Positions 59,293 to 64,000 of a stretch of DNA of 64,000 bases are shown piece after piece. Where the stretch lies: the NCBI GenBank assembly GCA_040756745.1, contig JBFLYO010000001.1, positions 136,434 through 200,433 of the forward strand. The letters are read 5' to 3'. This DNA is from JBFLYO01 sp040756745. Its GTDB lineage: Bacteria; Bacteroidota; Ignavibacteria; UBA10030; UBA6906. A model generated the notes under the pieces. It did not search any database, was not told the DNA's origin, and saw nothing but the letters and a program-made list of their open reading frames with translations. Made by a program: the position numbers and the translations under genes. The first letter of the stretch is position 1. Each line of letters begins with the position of its first letter.

Positions 59293-59747
59293 AAGAGAAA
59301 GTGGTTGAACTCCTGATTTTCATCATGTCCGAAATGCAGGACAACAAGCGGATCAGTGATATTGATCTGGCAGACCTGCGGACGAGGGGGTACACGCAAT
59401 CGGAAATCAGCGCGGCATTCAGCTGGATCTACGAGAACATCGAGCTCGATCATCAGCGGCCCGCGCCTCCCGTGCGGCCGGGAAGCGGCTCGCGGCGTGT
59501 GCTGCACGACGCGGAAAAGACTGCCCTGTCGATTGAGGGACAGGGGTACCTGATTCAACTGAGCGAACTGGGACTGCTGGACGACCAGGAATTCGAGGCC
59601 GTCGTTGAGCGGGCGATGATGGCGGGGTACGAGAAACTTTCGGTGGCGGAACTGCGGGAAATCGTTGCCTCCGTGCTGTTCGCACGGGGGGGGAATGATC
59701 CCTCCGGCGGACGCACTATGCTCAACAACGGAGACACCATACACTGA
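59289..59747 (+). CDS. DUF494 (Smg-like) protein
   Basis: A 152-residue protein: MKEKVVELLIFIMSEMQ at the start, LRTRGYTQSEISAAFSWI and LSELGLLDDQEFEAVVERAM are the DUF494/Smg hallmarks. Function unknown, usually linked with topA and the dprA region. It overlaps ybeY by 4 bp and topA by 1 bp. Confidence 0.85.
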   Translation: MKEKVVELLIFIMSEMQDNKRISDIDLADLRTRGYTQSEISAAFSWIYENIELDHQRPAPPVRPGSGSRRVLHDAEKTALSIEGQGYLIQLSELGLLDDQEFEAVVERAMMAGYEKLSVAELREIVASVLFARGGNDPSGGRTMLNNGDTIH

Positions 59748-62101
59748 TGGCACTGAGGAAGAAGGGAGTTTCAGAAGCGGAGAGCGACGGGGCGGTGGCG
59801 ACGGCGACGCGGAAGGCGCGCAGGCGTCCCGAGATCGACCCGAGCGGCAAATCCCTGATCGTTGTCGAATCCCCCGCGAAAGCCAAGACGATCAATAAGT
59901 ACCTGGGGAAAGACTTCGTCGTGGAGGCGTCCGTCGGACATATCAAGAACCTCCCCAAGAGCAAGATCGGCATCGACATCGAAGGGGGATTCGTTCCCGA
60001 ATACGAGACGATCGCCGGCAAGCACGAGGTGATTGCCCGCCTGCGTACCCACGCAAAAAAAGCGAAGGCGATCTACCTTGCCACGGACCCCGACCGTGAG
60101 GGGGAAGCGATTGCCTGGCATATAGCCAAGGAGATCGGTGAGGAGAATCCGAACGTCTACAGGGTCCTCTTCCACGAAATTACCGAGCGGGGCATCACCG
60201 AGGCAATGGCCCACCCGACCAAAGTGGATGAAAACCTCGTCAACTCCCAGCAGGCGCGCCGGGTCATGGACCGGCTCGTGGGGTACAAGATCTCGCCGTT
60301 CGTGTGGAAGACAGTCTTCTACGGTCTGTCGGCAGGGCGCGTCCAGTCGGTCGCCGTGCGTCTGATCTGCGAACGTGAAGTGGAGATCAATTCCTTCACC
60401 CCGGAGGAATACTGGTCCGTGGTCGGGGAATTCCAGACATCCGGCTGCGATCCGTTTCTGGCAAAGTTGTTCAAAGTGTCCGGTGCCGATCCGGTCATCC
60501 GTGACAGGACGACGGCGGAGGGGTATGTCAACGACATCCGGAAGCAGTCATTCCGGGTCGCCGATCTCCAGAAGAAGCCGGTCCGCCGGAATCCCGGGGC
60601 CCCCTTCATCACCAGCACGCTCCAGCAGGAGGCAGCGCGTCGCCTTCGCTTCCATGCGAAACGGACGATGATGCTTGCCCAAAAACTGTACGAGGGCATT
60701 GAACTGGGGGGGGAAGGACGCGTCGGCCTGATTACCTATATGAGGACCGACTCCACCAGACTGAGCGACGATGCCGTGAGCGAGGTCCGGAGTTACATCT
60801 ACGAGAACTACGGCAAGGAATACCTCCCGCACGAACCCCGGCTGTTCAAGCGTGGCAAGGCCTCGCAGGATGCTCACGAAGCGATCCGCCCGACGTCGGT
60901 GCGTCATACGCCGAAGGCGGTTCGGAAGTATCTCGACAAGGAGATGTTCGAGCTTTATGAGCTGATCTGGAACCGGTTCGTTGCGTGTCAGATGAGCGCC
61001 GCAGTGTTCGAGCAGACCACCGTGGACGTGGCGGGGGGTGACTACCTCTTTCGCGCCACCGACAGCGTCCCTCAGTTCCGTGGCTTTCTCCAGGTGTACG
61101 ATGATGTTGTCGAGGACGTGGAGAAGCCGGCGGAGGACGAAGACCCGGTGTCAAAGCTCCCGCCCGCATTGAAGATCAATGACACTGCACGTCTTACCAA
61201 TATCATCCCGAACCAGCATTTCACAAAGCCGCCGGCGCGCTTCACCGAAAGCAGCCTGGTCAAGGAACTGGAAGCCCTGGGGATCGGGAGGCCGAGCACA
61301 TACGCGCTGATTGTCGATACGATCCAGGGGCGGAAGTATGTCGAGGCCCGCGACCGACGGCTCTATCCCACGGAGCTCGGCAACGCGGTCAACCGGATCC
61401 TCGTGCAGAATTTTCCCCACCTCTTCAACGTGGAGTTCACGGCAAAAATGGAGGACGAGCTGGACACGATTGCCTCCGGGAAGCAGACATACCACCGGGT
61501 GATGGAGGATTTCTATCATCCGTTTATGAGGGATCTGGAGGGAGTCGACAAAAACAGTGCGGCGATCAAGAAGTCGCTCCAGGAAACCACCGATGAGGTG
61601 TGTGAGGTGTGCGGCAGGCCGATGATTATCAAGTGGGGACGAAACGGCCGCTTCATGGCGTGCAGCGGGTACCCCTCGTGCAAGAACACGCGACCTCTGC
61701 CGGCGGAGCAGGAACAGACCAGGCACACGGTCGGCATCAAGTGCGAGCTGTGCGGCGGCGATATGGTGGTCAAGGGGGGACGCTTCGGCGCATTCCTCGG
61801 CTGCTCAAACTATCCCACGTGCAAGAACACCAAGCCGATCTCCATCGGCGTGAAGTGTCCGAAGTGCGGCCAGGGGGAAGTCATTGAGCGGAAAACCAAG
61901 CGCAAGCGGGTCTTTTATGGATGTTCACGCTATCCTGACTGCGATTTTGCGTCGTGGGACAAGCCCGTCGCCCAGGCATGCGACACCTGCGGCAATCCCT
62001 ACATGGTGGTGAAGTATACGCAAAGCCGCGGCGAATACCTCGTCTGCCCCTCCTGCAAGGCGGAGGTGGTGAAGGATGAAGTGCACCAGGCCGCCGGCTG
62101 A
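59747..62101 (+). CDS. topA: DNA topoisomerase I
   Basis: A 784-residue type IA topoisomerase. Toprim domain near residue 36 (LIVVESPAKAKTINKYLG, ATDPDREGEAIAWH), the catalytic Tyr in GLITYMRTDS, and ARFTESSLVKELEALGIGRPSTYA. Four C-terminal zinc ribbons start at about residues 622, 664, 702 and 742 (CEVCGRP, CELCGGD, CPKCGQG, CDTCGNP). It relaxes negative supercoils. The first ~35 residues are a low-complexity basic tail. xer follows after 14 bp. Confidence 0.95.
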   Translation: MALRKKGVSEAESDGAVATATRKARRRPEIDPSGKSLIVVESPAKAKTINKYLGKDFVVEASVGHIKNLPKSKIGIDIEGGFVPEYETIAGKHEVIARLRTHAKKAKAIYLATDPDREGEAIAWHIAKEIGEENPNVYRVLFHEITERGITEAMAHPTKVDENLVNSQQARRVMDRLVGYKISPFVWKTVFYGLSAGRVQSVAVRLICEREVEINSFTPEEYWSVVGEFQTSGCDPFLAKLFKVSGADPVIRDRTTAEGYVNDIRKQSFRVADLQKKPVRRNPGAPFITSTLQQEAARRLRFHAKRTMMLAQKLYEGIELGGEGRVGLITYMRTDSTRLSDDAVSEVRSYIYENYGKEYLPHEPRLFKRGKASQDAHEAIRPTSVRHTPKAVRKYLDKEMFELYELIWNRFVACQMSAAVFEQTTVDVAGGDYLFRATDSVPQFRGFLQVYDDVVEDVEKPAEDEDPVSKLPPALKINDTARLTNIIPNQHFTKPPARFTESSLVKELEALGIGRPSTYALIVDTIQGRKYVEARDRRLYPTELGNAVNRILVQNFPHLFNVEFTAKMEDELDTIASGKQTYHRVMEDFYHPFMRDLEGVDKNSAAIKKSLQETTDEVCEVCGRPMIIKWGRNGRFMACSGYPSCKNTRPLPAEQEQTRHTVGIKCELCGGDMVVKGGRFGAFLGCSNYPTCKNTKPISIGVKCPKCGQGEVIERKTKRKRVFYGCSRYPDCDFASWDKPVAQACDTCGNPYMVVKYTQSRGEYLVCPSCKAEVVKDEVHQAAG

Positions 62102-62115
62102 CGCTCCCGGGGCGC

Positions 62116-63036
62116 ATGCCGGCCGCACAGAGCGGTCCGGAACTCATGCAGACGCACATCAGTTCATTTCTCCGGTACCTGGCAGCGGACCGGAACTGCT
62201 CGCCAAACACGGTGGCGGCGTACGAGGACGACCTCCGGCAATTCAGCCGGTTTCTCCGCGAGTCGTCGATCGACTCGTTTGAGGGGATCGATCACACCGT
62301 CATCCGGCGTTTTCTTGCTTCCCTGCTCGACCTCGGTTTCGCCAAGCCAAGCATCGCTCGAAAGCTCGCCTGTCTCAAGTCGTTCTTCCGCTTCCTCCGA
62401 AGCACGGGGGCGATTGCGGCCAACCCGACGGTGAACACGGTGTCGCCAAAGCTCGAGAAACGACTCCCGCGATTCCTCGATGAGCAGAGCGTGACCCGCC
62501 TGATGGAGCAGCCCGATCGCTCGACGCCCGAGGGAGCGCGGGACGCAGCGATCCTTGAGCTGCTCTACAGCACAGGGATCAGGCTGGGGGAGCTCCTCGG
62601 TCTGCGGGAGCGGGACATCGACTTCGGCAACGGGACGGTGAAAGTCACGGGCAAGGGGAGCAAGCAGCGCATCGTCCCCTTCGGACGCAAGGCGCGTGCA
62701 GCCATGCGCGCATACCTGGAAGCCCGGCCCGCCCTGCTGCACCGCGGACCCACCCCCGACGCTCTCTTCCTGACTGTCCGGGGGAAGCCGATGCACGCCA
62801 AAGGGGTGAACGTGCTCATGAACCGGTACATCGCCCGCGTGTCCGACATTGAGAAAAAAAGTCCCCACCTGCTCCGCCACACGTTTGCCACGCACCTGCT
62901 GGACCGCGGAGCCGACCTGCGTGCCGTCAAGGAGCTCCTCGGTCATGAGAGTCTCTCCACCACGCAGATCTACACACACGTCAGCATCGATCGCCTGCGT
63001 AAAGTGTACGCGCAGGCACATCCCAAGGGGTCCTGA
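62116..63036 (+). CDS. Tyrosine recombinase XerC/XerD
   Basis: A 306-residue site-specific recombinase: N-terminal SAM-like domain (~10-95), catalytic domain with Arg in STGIRLGELLGL, Lys in VTGKGSKQRIVPF, H-x-x-R in HLLRHTFATHLL, and the nucleophile Tyr in STTQIYTHVS. Likely the XerC or XerD that resolves chromosome dimers; no adjoining integrase cargo is seen. ATG 62146 is an alternative start. Confidence 0.92.
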   Translation: MPAAQSGPELMQTHISSFLRYLAADRNCSPNTVAAYEDDLRQFSRFLRESSIDSFEGIDHTVIRRFLASLLDLGFAKPSIARKLACLKSFFRFLRSTGAIAANPTVNTVSPKLEKRLPRFLDEQSVTRLMEQPDRSTPEGARDAAILELLYSTGIRLGELLGLRERDIDFGNGTVKVTGKGSKQRIVPFGRKARAAMRAYLEARPALLHRGPTPDALFLTVRGKPMHAKGVNVLMNRYIARVSDIEKKSPHLLRHTFATHLLDRGADLRAVKELLGHESLSTTQIYTHVSIDRLRKVYAQAHPKGS

Positions 63037-63068
63037 AGTGCATCCATGTTCCACAGAGGAGTGAGGCC

Positions 63069-63401
63069 ATGAACGTGAAATTCACCGCGCGCCGCTTCCG
63101 GGCTCACCCGGACATCCGTGAACACGCCATCGGCACCGTCAGGAAGCTCGACCGGTTCTACGACGGGATCGTCCATGCCGACGTCATCCTGAGTTACGAG
63201 CGAGCGACGAAAAGCGTAAAGACGGCGGAGATCAATCTGTACGTACACGGCACTGTGCTGTCGGCACGGGAACGCTCGGAGGATTTCATCAAGTCGATCG
63301 ACGCGACAGGAGAGAAGCTGGCCATGCAGCTGGCGAAATACAAGACGCGGCTGCACGCGAAGGACAAGGGGAAGGTGCGGGCGATCAAACAGAAAGTGTA
63401 A
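63069..63401 (+). CDS. hpf: Ribosome hibernation-promoting factor, short form
   Basis: A 110-residue S30AE protein: MNVKFTARRFRAHPDIREHAIGTVRKLDRFYDGIVHADVIL and the C-terminal KLAMQLAKYKTRLHAKD fit HPF. It binds the 30S subunit in stationary phase. GAGGAGTGAGG precedes the ATG. hprK follows after 12 bp, a pairing common in FCB bacteria. Confidence 0.92.
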   Translation: MNVKFTARRFRAHPDIREHAIGTVRKLDRFYDGIVHADVILSYERATKSVKTAEINLYVHGTVLSARERSEDFIKSIDATGEKLAMQLAKYKTRLHAKDKGKVRAIKQKV

Positions 63402-63413
63402 CGGGAGGTCGCA

Positions 63414-64000
63414 ATGAAAGTCGACCGCGCGCGCGAAACGCGGAAGAAAAGCATCACCGTCGGGTTCCTGTATGAACAGGCCCGTGAGCGCTTCAAGTTG
63501 AGACAGCTCAACGGGGAGACCGGATTCGAAAACCACATCAGGGATAAGAACCTCCACCGGCCGGGACTCGCGCTTGCCGGGTACGTGGAACTCTTCACGT
63601 ACGACCGGGTGCAACTCATGGGGAACACGGAGATCCGTTACCTGAACTCGCTCGAGCCCGCCCAGCGGACTGCCGCGTTCACCGCGCTGCTCGAGTTCAA
63701 GATGCCGTGCATTATCCTGACCAACGGGAATGAGCTGGCCGACCATCTCCTGCAGGCCGCAGCGGCGCATCATATCCCGGTATTCGGTACGCCGTTCGAG
63801 ACGACGAAGATCGCCTACTTCCTTGCTGATTTTCTTGACGACCAGTTCTCCCCGCAAGTCGTGGTGCACGGGTCGCTGGTGGATGTGTACGGCGTCGGCG
63901 TTCTCCTGACCGGCCGCTCCGGCATCGGCAAGAGCGAGATCGCGCTCGACCTCATCGAGCGGGGCCATCGCCTCGTTGCCGATGACGTCGTGATGGTGAC
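63414..64000 (+). CDS. hprK: HPr kinase/phosphorylase, N-terminal part
   Basis: The frame runs to the window edge (195 codons visible). The N-terminal domain (~1-135) precedes the kinase domain with VVVHGSLVDVYGVGVLLTG and the P-loop GRSGIGKSE, then LIERGHRLVADDVV, all typical of HprK. It phosphorylates and dephosphorylates HPr at Ser. A good GGGAGG site precedes the ATG at 63414. The C-terminal part is outside the window. Confidence 0.93.
   Translation, partial: MKVDRARETRKKSITVGFLYEQARERFKLRQLNGETGFENHIRDKNLHRPGLALAGYVELFTYDRVQLMGNTEIRYLNSLEPAQRTAAFTALLEFKMPCIILTNGNELADHLLQAAAAHHIPVFGTPFETTKIAYFLADFLDDQFSPQVVVHGSLVDVYGVGVLLTGRSGIGKSEIALDLIERGHRLVADDVVMV

Noticed and set aside
62116..63036. 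Tyrosine recombinase as the integrase of a mobile element
   Set aside because: It sits in a housekeeping run (topA, hpf, hprK), with no cargo, direct repeats or attachment-site-like tRNA; the sequence fits XerC/XerD.

Overview
The window is a densely packed bacterial chromosome segment of high GC content (about 60% by eye). It carries only housekeeping and metabolic genes and no tRNA, rRNA, CRISPR array or insertion sequence. Gene content suggests a lineage of the FCB group (Chlorobi/Ignavibacteria-like relatives of Bacteroidota): futalosine-type menaquinone genes, a TonB receptor with a carboxypeptidase-regulatory N-terminus, DUF494, HPF followed by HPr kinase, S41 and DUF3108 envelope genes. 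The promoters I can read are ordinary sigma70 type (TTGACA/TTGATT, exactly 17 bp, TATATT/TATTAT), not the Bacteroidota TTTG/TATCTTTG type, and many genes have Shine-Dalgarno sites. The exact taxon cannot be fixed from the sequence alone.

Region 1 (1-6.2 kb) is a menaquinone cluster: a UbiD-like decarboxylase (cut by the window edge), a natural MqnE-MqnA fusion, MqnC, then on the minus strand a small lipoprotein, MqnD and the UbiE/MenG methyltransferase. Region 2 (6.28-12.5 kb) is a divergently transcribed aromatic operon: aroB, aroD-aroE fusion, aroA, aroC-chorismate mutase fusion and tyrA. It is preceded by what looks like a complete ribosome-mediated attenuator: promoter, a 24-codon leader peptide with Tyr-Trp-Phe-Tyr and Tyr-Tyr codons, mutually exclusive RNA helices and an intrinsic terminator. 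Chorismate-making and chorismate-using (menaquinone) genes thus share one divergent control region.

Region 3 (12.5-29.7 kb): an ABC exporter, a TPR/periplasmic-binding protein, radC, a self-contained lipoprotein-LysM unit, phoH, mazG (convergent), an amidohydrolase and MFS permease, prmC, dtd, a degenerate peptidase, a phosphomutase-like metalloenzyme and comEC. Region 4 (29.7-43 kb): a B12-domain-less methylmalonyl-CoA mutase subunit, an rRNA methylase, a P1 peptidase, Nudix, PfkB kinase, mtnA, recO, a DegP protease, an HNH nuclease without a clear start codon, trpS, scpA, scpB, rluB and a trypsin-like lipoprotein.

Region 5 (43-48.9 kb) holds an isolated PduS-PduT pair (microcompartment electron-transfer proteins with no shell or enzyme genes beside them), a hexamer repeat with an inverted copy, and two TPM-domain genes. 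Region 6 (48.9-64 kb): lysS, a TonB receptor, a glycosyltransferase, an S41 protease, DUF3108, a decayed gamma-carbonic-anhydrase relic, an MBL hydrolase, an unknown gene with a long structured leader, ybeY, DUF494, topA, a Xer recombinase, hpf and the start of hprK. Most genes within a run overlap by 4 bp (ATGA or GTGA), implying translational coupling.
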